A stretch of DNA of 64,000 nucleotides from Paenarthrobacter ilicis (GTDB lineage Bacteria; Actinomycetota; Actinomycetes; Actinomycetales; Micrococcaceae), in the NCBI RefSeq assembly GCF_016907545.1, contig NZ_JAFBCD010000001.1, positions 186,001 to 250,000 on the forward strand. Direction: 5' to 3'. Position 1 is the stretch's first letter. Each line of letters starts with the position of its first letter. Made by a program: the position numbers and the translations under genes. Under the pieces are notes generated by a model. The model had not been told where the DNA came from. It worked only from the letters and a program-made list of their open reading frames with translations, and did no database searches. Shown one piece after another: positions 27,515 to 36,568 of the stretch.

Positions 27515-28488
27515 GAAACAGCCACCGCGTTCAGCAACTGGTACGTGTCCACGCCGCGGTCCGGGGTGTCCAGGATGTTGGTCAAGAACACCACGCAGCG
27601 ATCCTGTTCGGGCAGCATCCACCATTCCGTGCCGGACCAGCCGGGATGTCCGTACACTTCCTGTGCCAGGAGGCCGGAGGTATCGGCGGGCATCTGGAAT
27701 CCCAGCCCAGTGTGCCGCAAGGGCTCCGGCCGGGTGGTGATGTGGGAAACCCCGGTGGTCCTGGGCCTGCGCATGGCTGCCAGGGTGGCGGGGTGGACAG
27801 CTTTGCCGGAGTCCCTCAGCAGTTCGGTGCCCAGTGCCAGCAGATCCGCAGCCCGGCCGAACAGGCCTGCCCCAGGGTGCTTCTGCGCAAACATCGCCGG
27901 CGCATCCAGGCCCGCATCGTCAGTTCCGCGGACGGTGTGCGCATTGCAGCCGGTGCTGAACGTCAGCCCGTCCGCGCCGGTGTCACGGGCAAGTGCCAGG
28001 AGTTGCTCTTCGAATCCGCGCCCGTCTGCCCATTCGGCCATGGCCGCGGCGCCTTCAAAGCCAATGTTGCAGTACTGCGCCAGGGAGCCCGCGAAAAAGG
28101 CCTGCTCCGCTGAGGTGAGGGCCGCGCGCAGGGGAGTTCCGGCGTCGAGCGCTGGATCGGCGATCCCGGAGCGGTGGCTGAGCAGGTGCTCCAGCGTCAC
28201 GGTATCCGTCCGGCCGGCGCCGAATTCCGGGAGGGCCTCCGAAAGCTGCGTGCCCAAGGACAGCTTTCCCAGCTCCACCTGGCGCATCACGGTCAGGGCA
28301 GTGATGGGCTTGGATACCGAGAACAGCGCAAAGAAATCGTCTGCGGCGGCATTCCGGCCGGCGTCGGCCCCGAACGCTGCCACGTCCTCCATCCCCTTGC
28401 TGGATGAGATCCCCAGTACTGCAACCGGCACGCGACCTTCGTCTACCTGCCTGCGTGCCCATTCCATGGACGGTCCCGTAGTCACCAT
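27511..28488 (-). CDS. Serine hydrolase, beta-lactamase/esterase (class C-like) family
   Basis: A 325-aa cytoplasmic enzyme without signal peptide. The nucleophile motif S-x-x-K is in FFALFSVSKPITALTV (about residues 53-68), and the second motif Y-x-N is probably represented by QYCNIGFEG. A Gly-rich HPGWSGTEWWMLPEQDRCVVFLTN near the C-terminus matches the third motif region. Such proteins are esterases or D-amino peptidases more often than true beta-lactamases; substrate unknown. It converges on the nickel permease gene and diverges from the sigma-factor gene. Confidence 0.9.
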   Translation of the reverse strand: MVTTGPSMEWARRQVDEGRVPVAVLGISSSKGMEDVAAFGADAGRNAAADDFFALFSVSKPITALTVMRQVELGKLSLGTQLSEALPEFGAGRTDTVTLEHLLSHRSGIADPALDAGTPLRAALTSAEQAFFAGSLAQYCNIGFEGAAAMAEWADGRGFEEQLLALARDTGADGLTFSTGCNAHTVRGTDDAGLDAPAMFAQKHPGAGLFGRAADLLALGTELLRDSGKAVHPATLAAMRRPRTTGVSHITTRPEPLRHTGLGFQMPADTSGLLAQEVYGHPGWSGTEWWMLPEQDRCVVFLTNILDTPDRGVDTYQLLNAVAVS

Positions 28489-28608
28489 GGTTCGAAACTA
28501 TCGCAGGGATCACAGAATTATCTTGAGGCCGCGTGTAACCGGTGCGCCCGGGCCGGAAACTATACAAGTATCCTGCAGGTCCGGGTTCTATATTCAGGGG
28601 GAAAAATC

Positions 28609-29118
28609 GTGCTTTCCGAGCGCGAATTGGCATTCATTGCCATTCACAAAGACAGCTATCCAGCCGTTTACAGATTCGTCTGCCGACGCGTCGAATCGGC
28701 TGATGTGGCGGAAGAGATCGCTGGAGACGTCTTCCGTGTGGTGTGGCAGAAGTGGGATGACAACAACCACCCCGACATTGCCTTTTTGCTCACTGTGGCC
28801 CGGAACCTGGTGGGGAACGCGTACAGGAGCCGCGACCGGCGGCAGGCCTTGCAGGAAAAACTGCGGTCGACGGCGGTGGACCGCTTTGGCGGTGACTCGG
28901 AGATCGTGGCGGTACAGGAAGCAATGGACCGTCTCCGTGAGCAGGATCGCGACATTTTGCAGTTGGCGTACTGGGATGGGCTGGGGATAGCCGAGATCGC
29001 CGCAGTGCTGCACTGCAAGGAGTCCGCGGCGAAGGTGCGCCTGCACCGGGCCCGTGCTGCCTTCCGGAAGCAACTGCCTGCAGGGGCGCAACCGACAACA
29101 GAGAAGATGGGGGTCTGA
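28609..29118 (+). CDS. ECF-type RNA polymerase sigma factor
   Basis: A 169-aa sigma-70 factor with only regions 2 and 4. Region 2 runs through YPAVYRFVCRRVESADVAEEIAGDVFRVVWQKW (about residues 18-50). Region 4 is DRDILQLAYWDGLGIAEIAAVLHCKESAAKVRLHRARAAFRKQL. GTG 28609 has GGGGGAA upstream. The next gene, 5 nt on, encodes a one-helix membrane protein that probably serves as its anti-sigma factor. GGAAAC (28556) followed 18 nt later by GTC is compatible with an autoregulated ECF promoter, weakly. Confidence 0.93.
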   Translation: MLSERELAFIAIHKDSYPAVYRFVCRRVESADVAEEIAGDVFRVVWQKWDDNNHPDIAFLLTVARNLVGNAYRSRDRRQALQEKLRSTAVDRFGGDSEIVAVQEAMDRLREQDRDILQLAYWDGLGIAEIAAVLHCKESAAKVRLHRARAAFRKQLPAGAQPTTEKMGV

Positions 29119-29123
29119 AGACA

Positions 29124-30146
29124 ATGGATCCGATCAAGAACCAGATTTCAGCGATTGACCCGCTCACTATCGATCCAGTGACGGAACCAAACGGGGAAGA
29201 GGCCCTGCATAAAATTCTGTCCGGCAGCACCGTGTTCAGCGACAGCCGATCCTTGGCCGGAGTGACGTCACTGGAAACCCGGCGCCGCAGGAAGGCCCGG
29301 ATTGCGGGCGGACTCCTGCTGGGCGCCGCCGCAGTAACGGCCGGGGTGCTGGTAGCCAGCAACTTCGGCACGGTCAGCTCCACTCCGGCACCGGCAACCA
29401 CGGTCACGGAAGCAACGCCCACGCCGAGTGCTTCGGCCACAGCGACACCAACAGCCACGCCTTCGGCCACCCCCACGGCGACGCCCACTCCGAGTGCCAC
29501 CCCTACGGCGACGCCCACTCCCACGTCAACGCCCACCCCGAGTGCAACCACCGCGGCGCCCCCGGTGCAGGCTCCCACCCTGAAGACCTTCACCTTCCCG
29601 GACGGGCACCTGTCCTTCACCTACCCGGCCGGCTGGACCGTGACCACGGAGCAGGGGGGTTACATCTCCGAGGCAACGAAGGCCGGCTCTGTTGGTGCGA
29701 CCATTTTTGATGCCTCAGGAAGCAAGGTGGCCATCATCAACAGCGGAATGTACGGCGACGGCGCCGGAGGTTTGGTGAAGCGAACGGTGTTGGACAGTGC
29801 TCCGATCCCGGGCCTCGCCAGCACCAGCAGGGGTCCGGCCTACTTTGCCTTCCTGGCCGATGCCGGTGTGGCGACATCCCCTCAGGGGGAGGTCATTCCG
29901 CGTCCGGCGTCCGATGCTGATTTGTACTACTCCATGGACCTCAGGCCTGCGGAGGAACTGAAGAATGAGCAGATGCCATCCGGCAGCAACCAGATGGGAA
30001 TGCCCAACGGGACTATGAACGCCTACGTGGTCCTGGACCATACAAAGGGTGCGGCCTTCGCCTCCCAAGCAGCTGCCAAGGCCTGGATGGGCACCACCCA
30101 ATATGCCCAGCTCAAGGCGATGCTGCTCAGCCTCAGCTACAAGTAG
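29124..30146 (+). CDS. Membrane protein with Thr/Pro-rich stalk, probable ECF anti-sigma partner
   Basis: A 340-aa protein. It has a cytoplasmic N-terminus of about 55 residues, one membrane helix (ARIAGGLLLGAAAVTAGVLVAS), an extracellular stalk of repeated TPSATPTATPTP units (about 100-145) and an extracellular domain of about 190 residues beginning FTFPDGHLSFTYPAGWTV. This PsbP/LpqN-like start is common in mycobacterial surface proteins. Lying 5 nt after an ECF sigma gene suggests it holds that factor at the membrane, but no zinc-binding anti-sigma motif (HxxxCxxC) is visible. Confidence 0.8.
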   Translation: MDPIKNQISAIDPLTIDPVTEPNGEEALHKILSGSTVFSDSRSLAGVTSLETRRRRKARIAGGLLLGAAAVTAGVLVASNFGTVSSTPAPATTVTEATPTPSASATATPTATPSATPTATPTPSATPTATPTPTSTPTPSATTAAPPVQAPTLKTFTFPDGHLSFTYPAGWTVTTEQGGYISEATKAGSVGATIFDASGSKVAIINSGMYGDGAGGLVKRTVLDSAPIPGLASTSRGPAYFAFLADAGVATSPQGEVIPRPASDADLYYSMDLRPAEELKNEQMPSGSNQMGMPNGTMNAYVVLDHTKGAAFASQAAAKAWMGTTQYAQLKAMLLSLSYK

Positions 30147-30278
30147 AAAGTGCCGTTTGGGCAAATGCACGGATGGCTGCGAAAAGGTTATGCAACAGTC
30201 CATAACGATGCTCCGGGGACTTGAATATGGTTGAAGAGATCTGCTTCACACCAGCTATTCCAAGGACGAGATTCAACG

Positions 30279-30476
30279 ATGAAGAGCATCGCCCTCCTGC
30301 GCGAACGTGCCACCCGCGTTATGCCCACCGGTTCCCACTGCCCGGCGTCGGGTCTGTGGAGCCCGGACGCCCAGCCGGACGTTGTCCAGGTCTTTACGGA
30401 AGGCAGTGTCCTGCCCGCATTCGACGGCATGCCCACGGTGTGGCGTCGGCGCAGCGCGGCTGTTGTCCCAGCATGA
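30279..30476 (+). CDS. Small hypothetical protein with HCPxSGxWxP motif
   Basis: Function not recognised. The 65-aa protein from ATG 30279 (AAGGA 12 nt upstream) contains TGSHCPASGLWSPDAQPDVVQVFTEGSVLPAFDGMPTVWRR. The pattern resembles short 'C-P-x-S-G-x-W' proteins that bind metals or form small beta folds. Its stop overlaps the next start (ATGA), so the two small proteins are probably made together. Confidence 0.65.
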   Translation: MKSIALLRERATRVMPTGSHCPASGLWSPDAQPDVVQVFTEGSVLPAFDGMPTVWRRRSAAVVPA

Positions 30477-30703
30477 CCAGCACCATCCTCAACCGGCCCG
30501 CAGGCTACCGGCACGTCCCGGCCCGTGATTGGGCAGAACTCAGCAGCGGCGATCCTGTGTGGTTCTACGACGTGTCCTGGGGCGTGGGAACGGGCCGTGT
30601 TGATGACGTCTCCCAGTACCAGGAACTGCTCTGGATCATGCTGGAACCCACTGGCCGCAAACTGATCTGCGGAACGGACGATGTTGAGGTCTGGGCCGCC
30701 TGA
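30473..30703 (+). CDS. Small hypothetical protein, SH3-like
   Basis: Function not recognised. The 76-aa protein from ATG 30473 reads MTSTILNRPAGYRHV and then ELSSGDPVWFYDVSWGVGTGRVDDVSQYQELLWIMLEPTGRKLICGTDDVEVW, a regular alternation compatible with a five-strand barrel. A longer in-frame opening upstream to 30221 would overrun the preceding small gene and lacks a ribosome site. The coupled arrangement with the HCPxSG protein is the only functional hint. A large palindrome follows 8 nt after the stop. Confidence 0.7.
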   Translation: MTSTILNRPAGYRHVPARDWAELSSGDPVWFYDVSWGVGTGRVDDVSQYQELLWIMLEPTGRKLICGTDDVEVWAA

Positions 30704-30711
30704 AAAGCTCG

Positions 30712-30770
30712 CCGGGATGGCAGGTAATGACAATTTCTGAGCGGATGATTGTCATTGACTGCCATCCCGG
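30712..30770. repeat. Extragenic palindrome, copy 1 of a repeated family
   Basis: Two 23-nt arms (30712-30734 and 30748-30770) pair at 21 positions around a 13-nt loop. The right arm read on the minus strand carries CGGGATGGCAGTCA followed by ATGACAAT. The same arm, with three A/G changes over 22 nt, occurs at 36575-36597. It lies between two convergent stop codons, so it could also end both transcripts, although it has no T-run. Confidence 0.85.
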
Positions 30771-30776
30771 TGTCAG

Positions 30777-31817
30777 TTAAACCGGTATGAGCATGCTGGG
30801 CGAGCCAGTCTCCACGCGGCTCACCGGCCCGTCCGGCAGGCCCGTCTCCTTGTCCAGCCTGAAACTTACGACGTCGTCCGAGCCTTCGTTGGCCACGTAC
30901 AGCCAGCCCTCGAGGACCAAGTGGTGGCGCGGCCACTCGCCCCCGCACGGAACGTCCGCCAGCGGCTCGAGCCCGGTGCCGTCGTCGAGGACTTTCAGGA
31001 CGCAGATGCGGTTGGTTCCCCGCACGCCCACGTACGCAAAGCGGCCATCAGGGGACAAGGCAATTTCCGCTCCGGAATCGCCCTCCTTGGCGCCGTTGAT
31101 GCTGGCAGGGACCATGGCCGTGAGCTCATAGGTGCCGTCCGGCTGCATGCGGACCGAAGCGACCTCCACGGAGTATTCCGTGTCCACAAACACCGTTCCG
31201 CTGTGGTGGCGGGCCATGTGCCGCGGGCCGGAATCCTTGGGCAGGATCACCTGGTGCTGGATCTGCAGGCCCTCACCCGGCACGTACTTCCAGACCCGCA
31301 CAAGATCATGGCCCAGGTCCGTGGTCATCACCCGGCCATCGGGGAGGACCAGGCTGGAATGCGCGCGGCTGGGCCGGTCCGCGTCCACCGGTGCCGTGGA
31401 GTGGGGATCGACGGCGGCTTCCGCGCTGAAGCGCGAGGTGATGGCGCCATCGTGGTCCAGCTGGTACAGGATGACCTGACCGTCGCCCCAGCAGGTTGCC
31501 ACGATGAATCTGCCATGCGGGTCGGCAGCCACGTGGCAGGTGGCCTCGCCCGCGGTCCAGGGTTCACCGAAGGCCTCCAGCTCCGCAGTGCCGGTGCGGC
31601 GATAGGCGCGGACGGTCTTGCCCTCCTCCGCTACGGCGTACACCACCGGGAGGGTGGGGTGAAGAGCGAGGAACGACGGCGAGTTGGCAGCAACCGCCAC
31701 GCCAACCGACGTCAATTGTCCCTCCTGATCGGCAGAGAGCGCAGTAATGCCCTTGCCGTTGCCGTCCCTGTCAGCGGTGTAGGAACCGGCCCAGATCAGG
31801 GTGTCATGCGTCTCCAT
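30777..31817 (-). CDS. Lactonase family protein (YbhE/6-phosphogluconolactonase-like beta-propeller)
   Basis: A 346-aa seven-bladed beta-propeller of the YbhE type. Propeller-blade segments such as FLALHPTLPVVYAVAEEGKTVRAY, ATCHVAADPHGRFIVATCWGDGQVILYQL and SPDGRFAYVGVRGTNRICVLKV are visible, with GGEWPRHHLVLEGWLYVANEGSDDVVSFRLD near the end. Family members hydrolyse sugar lactones, though many are uncharacterised. It is the last gene of the five-gene reductase operon, 2 nt after an aldo/keto reductase, which suggests that a lactone is an intermediate of that pathway. Confidence 0.88.
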   Translation of the reverse strand: METHDTLIWAGSYTADRDGNGKGITALSADQEGQLTSVGVAVAANSPSFLALHPTLPVVYAVAEEGKTVRAYRRTGTAELEAFGEPWTAGEATCHVAADPHGRFIVATCWGDGQVILYQLDHDGAITSRFSAEAAVDPHSTAPVDADRPSRAHSSLVLPDGRVMTTDLGHDLVRVWKYVPGEGLQIQHQVILPKDSGPRHMARHHSGTVFVDTEYSVEVASVRMQPDGTYELTAMVPASINGAKEGDSGAEIALSPDGRFAYVGVRGTNRICVLKVLDDGTGLEPLADVPCGGEWPRHHLVLEGWLYVANEGSDDVVSFRLDKETGLPDGPVSRVETGSPSMLIPV

Positions 31818-31819
31818 GG

Positions 31820-32650
31820 TCAGTGCCCCTGTACGTCCGAGTCCACACCGGCGTCAGGTCCGGCGTCGAGAGTTTGCAGCTTGGTGAGGTCTTCCTGGTC
31901 CAGTTCAAAATCAAACACCGCCAGGTTTTCCTGCATGCGCTGCGGGTTGGCGGTCTTGGGGATGGCAACCAGGCCCTGCTGGACATGCCACCTCAGCACC
32001 ACCTGACCCGGCGTCTTCCCGTGCTTTGCGCCGATGCCGGCCAACACGGGTGCATTCAACAGATCGCTGCCGGCGCCCAGCGGGCTGTAGGACTCGGTGA
32101 TGATGCCGTGCCGTTCGTTGAAGGTCCTGGACGCGGGCCGCGGAATGGAAGGGCTGACCTGGATCTGGTTTACCGCGGGAACCACGGACGTTTCGCGAAA
32201 CAGGTGGTCCAGATGGGCGGGCTTGAAGTTGGACACCCCAATGGAGCGCACCCTGCCTGAGGCCTGCAGTTCCTGGAAGGTTTCCCAGGTGGACACGAAC
32301 TCGCCACGGCGCGGCAGGGGCCAGTGAATCAGCAGGAGGTCAACGTACTCCAGGCCAAGGCGCTCCAGTGAACCCTCCAGCCCGGCCACTGCTTTGCCTG
32401 AGCCTTGGAACTCCCCATCCAGCTTGGTGGTGATGAAGAGTTCCCCGCGGCTCACCCCTGCGGAACGGATGCCGTTGCCAACCCCCTTCTCATTGCCGTA
32501 CTTCACAGCGGTGTCTATGTGCCGGTAGCCGTGGGCAACAGCCTCAACAACGGCATCTGCAACCTGGGCATCGTTCAAAGGCCACGTCCCCAACCCCAGT
32601 TGGGGGATCTTGTGGCCATCGTTGAGCTCAATGAGTGGGGCAAGTGTCAC
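31820..32650 (-). CDS. Aldo/keto reductase
   Basis: NADPH-dependent (beta/alpha)8 oxidoreductase, 276 aa. The catalytic tetrad is visible: Asp in YRHIDTAVKYGNEKGVG with the Tyr six residues on, Lys in FITTKLDG and His in LLIHWPLP. The 2,5-diketo-gluconate-reductase-like group (AKR5) is the best fit. GTG 32650 overlaps the stop of the upstream epimerase gene by 4 nt. Confidence 0.93.
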   Translation of the reverse strand: MTLAPLIELNDGHKIPQLGLGTWPLNDAQVADAVVEAVAHGYRHIDTAVKYGNEKGVGNGIRSAGVSRGELFITTKLDGEFQGSGKAVAGLEGSLERLGLEYVDLLLIHWPLPRRGEFVSTWETFQELQASGRVRSIGVSNFKPAHLDHLFRETSVVPAVNQIQVSPSIPRPASRTFNERHGIITESYSPLGAGSDLLNAPVLAGIGAKHGKTPGQVVLRWHVQQGLVAIPKTANPQRMQENLAVFDFELDQEDLTKLQTLDAGPDAGVDSDVQGH

Positions 32651-33684
32651 GGGCGTTGGTTCCTTTCATACAGCCGGTCACATAGCTCCATGTAGTCCTC
32701 TTGCACTACTTGAAGCTCAGGATGCTGATCATGCCATGCCACGATCTCCCTGGCACCGTCCGCGAAAGGAATTGTTGCTGTGAAGTCCGGAACCAAGGCT
32801 TTGATCTTGGTGTTGTCGAACACCACGGAGTGGGATCGATCGCCCAGCAGGTTGGGGCCAAGTTCCGGGCTGTGGGCAGCGATGGTCTCCGAGGCAACAT
32901 GGAACAACTCAGGCTCCGGAACCCCTGCAGCACGGGCGAACAGGCGGTAGATCTGGTTCCAGGGCAAGTACTCGTCCGAGGTAATGGTGTAGCTCTCCCC
33001 GATGGCCTGGGGCCGTCCAAGCACGCCCACCAATGCCTTGGCGAGGTCCCGGCTGTGGGTCACCGTCCACAGCGAGGTGCCATCCCCATGCACCATGACC
33101 GGCATCCCGGCCCGCATCCGGTGAATGTCCGTCCAACCACCCACCATGGCGATCTTGGTGCGATCGTACGTGTGGGAGGGCCGGATGACTGTCAGCGGAA
33201 AATCCTCATCCCGGTAGGCGGCGAACAGCAGTTCCTCGCAGGCGATCTTGTCCCGCGAATACTGCCAGAACGGGTTCTTCAAGGGCGTCGATTCCCTGAT
33301 GGGCAAGGTGGTGGGAGGCTTCTGGTACGCCGAGGCCGAGCTGATGAAAACGTACTGGCCCGTCCGCCCACGGAACAGCTCCAACGCGGTCTGCGCCTGC
33401 TCCGGGGTGTAGGAGATAAAGTCCGCAACGGCGTCGAACTCTTTCCCTGCAAGCACCTCACGGACAGCTGCAGGGTCCCGGATGTCGGCGTGCAGAACCG
33501 TGGCCCCCTCCGGAACCGGCCGCCCGGCTGACCGTCCCCGGTTGAGAATGGTCAGCCGGTGGCCCAGTGCCACGGCGCGTTCAGCGGCCCAGGCACTGAT
33601 GACACCCGTGCCGCCGATGAACAGGATATTCCTGGGGGCAACCGTGGTCCCGGAGGGCGGCAGGCTGCTTGCGGGGTCGCTCAC
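32647..33684 (-). CDS. NAD-dependent epimerase/dehydratase (extended SDR)
   Basis: A 345-aa Rossmann protein. The cofactor loop is NILFIGGTGVISAWAAERAV (GxxGxxS/A variant), the adenine-ribose contact is in LHADIRDP, and the catalytic Tyr/Lys pair is in FWQYSRDKIACEELL after VFISSASAYQ. The C-terminal half suits a nucleotide-sugar or small-polyol substrate, but which one is unknown. GTG 33684 overlaps the stop of the neighbouring reductase gene by 4 nt. Confidence 0.9.
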   Translation of the reverse strand: MSDPASSLPPSGTTVAPRNILFIGGTGVISAWAAERAVALGHRLTILNRGRSAGRPVPEGATVLHADIRDPAAVREVLAGKEFDAVADFISYTPEQAQTALELFRGRTGQYVFISSASAYQKPPTTLPIRESTPLKNPFWQYSRDKIACEELLFAAYRDEDFPLTVIRPSHTYDRTKIAMVGGWTDIHRMRAGMPVMVHGDGTSLWTVTHSRDLAKALVGVLGRPQAIGESYTITSDEYLPWNQIYRLFARAAGVPEPELFHVASETIAAHSPELGPNLLGDRSHSVVFDNTKIKALVPDFTATIPFADGAREIVAWHDQHPELQVVQEDYMELCDRLYERNQRP

Positions 33685-34652
33685 CAGGCGTAATCCTCGG
33701 GCGCGGTGCGGTGGCCGGGGAAGATGCTGTCCAGGCGCTTGAGGGCGTCGTGATCCAGGGTCACGTCCAAGGCCCGGATGGCCGCGTCCAGTTGTTCCTG
33801 CGTGCGTGGTCCAACAATGGGCGCCGTGACGGCGGGTTGATGAAGCAGCCAGGCCAAAGCAACGTCACCGGGCTTCTGGCCCAGCTCATCCGCAAAGTCC
33901 TCGTAGTCCCGGATCTGGCCTTCATGCTTCTTCAGGGTCTCCAAGGCCCGGCCCTCCGTGCGGCGGACGCCTTCTTCTTCCTTCTTGAGGACGCCGCCCA
34001 GGAGACCGCCCTGCAGGGGCGACCATGGAATCAGGCCAACGCCGTAGTCCTGTGCTGCGGGGATGACCTCGAGTTCCAGCTCGCGTCGGAACAGGTTGTA
34101 GATGGATTGCTCGCTCACCAGGCCCGTGTAGTTCCGGCGGCGCGCTGCTTCCTGCGCCTTGGCGATGTGCCAACCGGCAAAGTTGCTGCTGCCCGAGTAC
34201 AGGATCTTGCCCTGCTGGACCGCCACTTCGATCGCCTGCCAGATCTCATCCCACGGTGTATCGCGGTCAACGTGGTGGAACTGGTACACATCGATGTAGT
34301 CCGTCTGGAGCCTCTTCAGGCTGGCGTCCAGGGCCCGCCTGATATTCAGGGCGGACAGTTTGGACTCGTTGGGACGGTCCGTCATGGTGCCGTACAGCTT
34401 GGTGGCCAGGACCGTCCGCTCGCGGCGCTCGCCGCCCTTGGCGAACCATCGGCCAATGATCTCCTCGGTCCATCCGCGATGTTCAACGCCGCCGTACACA
34501 TTGGCGGTGTCAAAGAAGTTGATTCCGGAGTCCAACGCGGAGTCCATGATGGAGTGTGCGGCGTCTTCTTCGGTTTGCGGCCCGAAGTTCATGGTGCCCA
34601 GGCAAAGCCGGGAGACTTTCAGGCCGGAACGGCCCAGGTGGGTGTACTGCAT
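33681..34652 (-). CDS. Aldo/keto reductase (voltage-channel-beta-like group)
   Basis: A 323-aa AKR of the longer type. LGRSGLKVSRLCLGTMNFG opens the barrel. Asp and Tyr of the tetrad are in INFFDTANVYGG, Lys in TVLATKLYG and His in YQFHHVDRDTPWDE. It differs from the two shorter AKRs of the same operon, so the three are probably not recent duplicates. ATG 34652 follows the upstream AKR gene after 18 nt. Confidence 0.93.
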   Translation of the reverse strand: MQYTHLGRSGLKVSRLCLGTMNFGPQTEEDAAHSIMDSALDSGINFFDTANVYGGVEHRGWTEEIIGRWFAKGGERRERTVLATKLYGTMTDRPNESKLSALNIRRALDASLKRLQTDYIDVYQFHHVDRDTPWDEIWQAIEVAVQQGKILYSGSSNFAGWHIAKAQEAARRRNYTGLVSEQSIYNLFRRELELEVIPAAQDYGVGLIPWSPLQGGLLGGVLKKEEEGVRRTEGRALETLKKHEGQIRDYEDFADELGQKPGDVALAWLLHQPAVTAPIVGPRTQEQLDAAIRALDVTLDHDALKRLDSIFPGHRTAPEDYAW

Positions 34653-34670
34653 GCTGTTCTCCTTGGGGGT

Positions 34671-35492
34671 CTAAAGCTGGGTGAAGGATGCGACGGCGGG
34701 ATCGGAACCAATGCGGGCCCCGGTCTCCAGTGCCGTGAGGGATGCCAGTTCCGATTCGGTCAGGGTCAGGTCCGCAGCCCCGAAGTTCTCACGCATACGG
34801 CTGGAATCCGCCGACTTGGGAATCACGATGGTGCCCTGGGCCAAGTGCCAGGCGAGGATCACCTGTGCAGGAGTGGTCCCGTGAGCTGAGGCGACGGCCG
34901 TGACTTCCTCCGAGTTCAGGTCCTTGCCCTGGCCCAGCGGGCTGTAGGCCTCCACGGCAATGCCCAGGTCACGGCACTTGGTGGCCAGCCCGCCCTGCTG
35001 GAACGTGGGATGCAGCTCGATCTGGTTGACGGCGGGAACCACATCGGCTGTGCGCAGGAGGTTGTCCACGTGCTCGGCGAGGAAGTTGGAAACTCCGATG
35101 GAGCGGACCTGCTTGTCCTGGTAGAGCTTCTCCATCTCCTTCCAGGCCTGCGTGTACAAATCCTGGGAAGGGACCGGCCAGTGAATCAGGTAGAGGTCAA
35201 TGACGTCCAGGCCCAAGGCGTCCCGGCTGCGCTGGAAAGCATCGTGGGCCTGGCCCTGCTCGCCATTGCGGAGTTTGGTGGTGATGAAAAGCTCGTCGCG
35301 GGGAATGCCGGATGCGGCGATTGCTGCGCCCACCCCGGCCTCATTCCGGTAGGCGGCGGCAGTATCGATGTGACGGTAGCCGGCCTCCAGCGCGTCCTCC
35401 ACCACCCGCTGGGTTTCTTCCGCGGGTACCTGGAACACCCCGAATCCAAGCTGGGGAATGGTGATGCCGTTGTTCAATGTCAGCTCTGGCAT
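34671..35492 (-). CDS. Aldo/keto reductase
   Basis: First gene of the five-gene operon, 273 aa from ATG 35492, which has AAGGAGA 6 nt upstream; the longer frame to 35558 has none. Tetrad: Asp/Tyr in YRHIDTAAAYRNEAGVG, Lys in FITTKLRNG and His in YLIHWPVP. It is close in type to the reductase at 31820-32650 (both show IPQLGLG/IPQLGFG at the N-terminus and VIPKSADS/AIPKTANP near the C-terminus). That suggests a duplicated pair within one operon. Confidence 0.93.
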   Translation of the reverse strand: MPELTLNNGITIPQLGFGVFQVPAEETQRVVEDALEAGYRHIDTAAAYRNEAGVGAAIAASGIPRDELFITTKLRNGEQGQAHDAFQRSRDALGLDVIDLYLIHWPVPSQDLYTQAWKEMEKLYQDKQVRSIGVSNFLAEHVDNLLRTADVVPAVNQIELHPTFQQGGLATKCRDLGIAVEAYSPLGQGKDLNSEEVTAVASAHGTTPAQVILAWHLAQGTIVIPKSADSSRMRENFGAADLTLTESELASLTALETGARIGSDPAVASFTQL

Positions 35493-35707
35493 GACGGTCT
35501 CCTTCGACGGTACGTGGTGGCAGTGGCCCTTGACGGGTTCGCCCGACCATGTGGGCATGGCTGGAAAACGCTTTCGCAGGCTCTGTAGTGAGCCTATTCA
35601 GTTTTGGCCGCAGAGTCAGCAACCCTGACTGATCCTGTTTTTCCTAGGTCTGCCAGACCTACCCACGCTGGTGGTGTTTCAGACGCCGCGGGCGGCAGAA
35701 TGGACTG

Positions 35708-36568
35708 ATGGGTCAAAGCGCAGAGTTCGGAAAATTCCTGAAAGCCATGCGCGCGCGCCTCTCTCCGGAAGACGCAGGCGCGCTGGAATCCACCGGCTCC
35801 CGGCGGGTTCCCGGACTTCGCCGCGAGGAAGTGGCCCGGTTGTCCGGTGTGAGTACTGACTACTACACCCGCCTTGAACAGGGCCGCAACATCCACCCAT
35901 CCAAGGCCGTCCTTGATGCGGTGGCCAGGGCCCTGCGCCTGGACTTTGGGGAGCAGGCGCACATGATGGACTTGCTGCAACACTGCGCAAGCACCGCACA
36001 GAATCCCGGGCCCGTGCAGAAAGTGCGGCCGGGACTGAAGCAACTGCTGGATTCCCTGGGGGATGTGCCGGCCATGGTGTTGGGCCGGAGGGCCGATGTG
36101 CTGGCCGGAAACCGCATGGCGTACCTGCTGTTCACGGACTTTGCGGAGTTGCCTGCCCCGGAGCGGAACCTGACGCGCTGGATCATTCTGGACCCCGCTG
36201 CGGGAGAGCTGTACAGGGATTGGAAAACGGTGGCCGCTGAAGCCGTTGGGGCACTCCGGATGGACGTGGGGCGCCACCCCAACGACCCCCGGACCAACCA
36301 ACTGGTGGGAGAGTTGGCCGTGCACAGCGAACAGTTCCGGCAATGGTGGGCCGGGCACCGCGTAGCAACGCGTTCGGCGGGCATTGTCCGGCTGCATCAC
36401 CCCGTGGTGGGCCACCTGGAACTGAACTTTGAAACCCTGAGTCTCCCGGACGATCCGGACCAGCTGCTGAGGGTGTATTCCGCCAAGGCGGGGACGCCGT
36501 CGTCGGACGCTTTAACGCTGCTTGGCCTGAACCAAACCGCCGGGACGGCAGTCAGTGACAGTGTTTAA
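35708..36568 (+). CDS. XRE-family regulator with MmyB-like ligand domain
   Basis: A 286-aa regulator. The N-terminal helix-turn-helix reads FGKFLKAMRARLSPEDAG and PGLRREEVARLSGVSTDYYTRLEQGRNIHPSKAVLDAVARAL, characteristic of the MmyB group. The C-terminal domain (about residues 105-270) has the MmyB pattern VLGRRADVLAGNRMAYLLF and RWIILDP. These domains bind fatty-acid-like or other small ligands. It is divergent from the five-gene reductase operon across 215 bp and is the obvious candidate regulator. Its 3' end lies inside the second extragenic palindrome. Confidence 0.92.
   Translation: MGQSAEFGKFLKAMRARLSPEDAGALESTGSRRVPGLRREEVARLSGVSTDYYTRLEQGRNIHPSKAVLDAVARALRLDFGEQAHMMDLLQHCASTAQNPGPVQKVRPGLKQLLDSLGDVPAMVLGRRADVLAGNRMAYLLFTDFAELPAPERNLTRWIILDPAAGELYRDWKTVAAEAVGALRMDVGRHPNDPRTNQLVGELAVHSEQFRQWWAGHRVATRSAGIVRLHHPVVGHLELNFETLSLPDDPDQLLRVYSAKAGTPSSDALTLLGLNQTAGTAVSDSV

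Noticed and set aside
29430..29545. Short repeats as a CRISPR array
   Set aside because: The repeats are the codons of a Thr/Pro/Ala-rich protein stalk, imperfect and without spacers; no cas gene is nearby.
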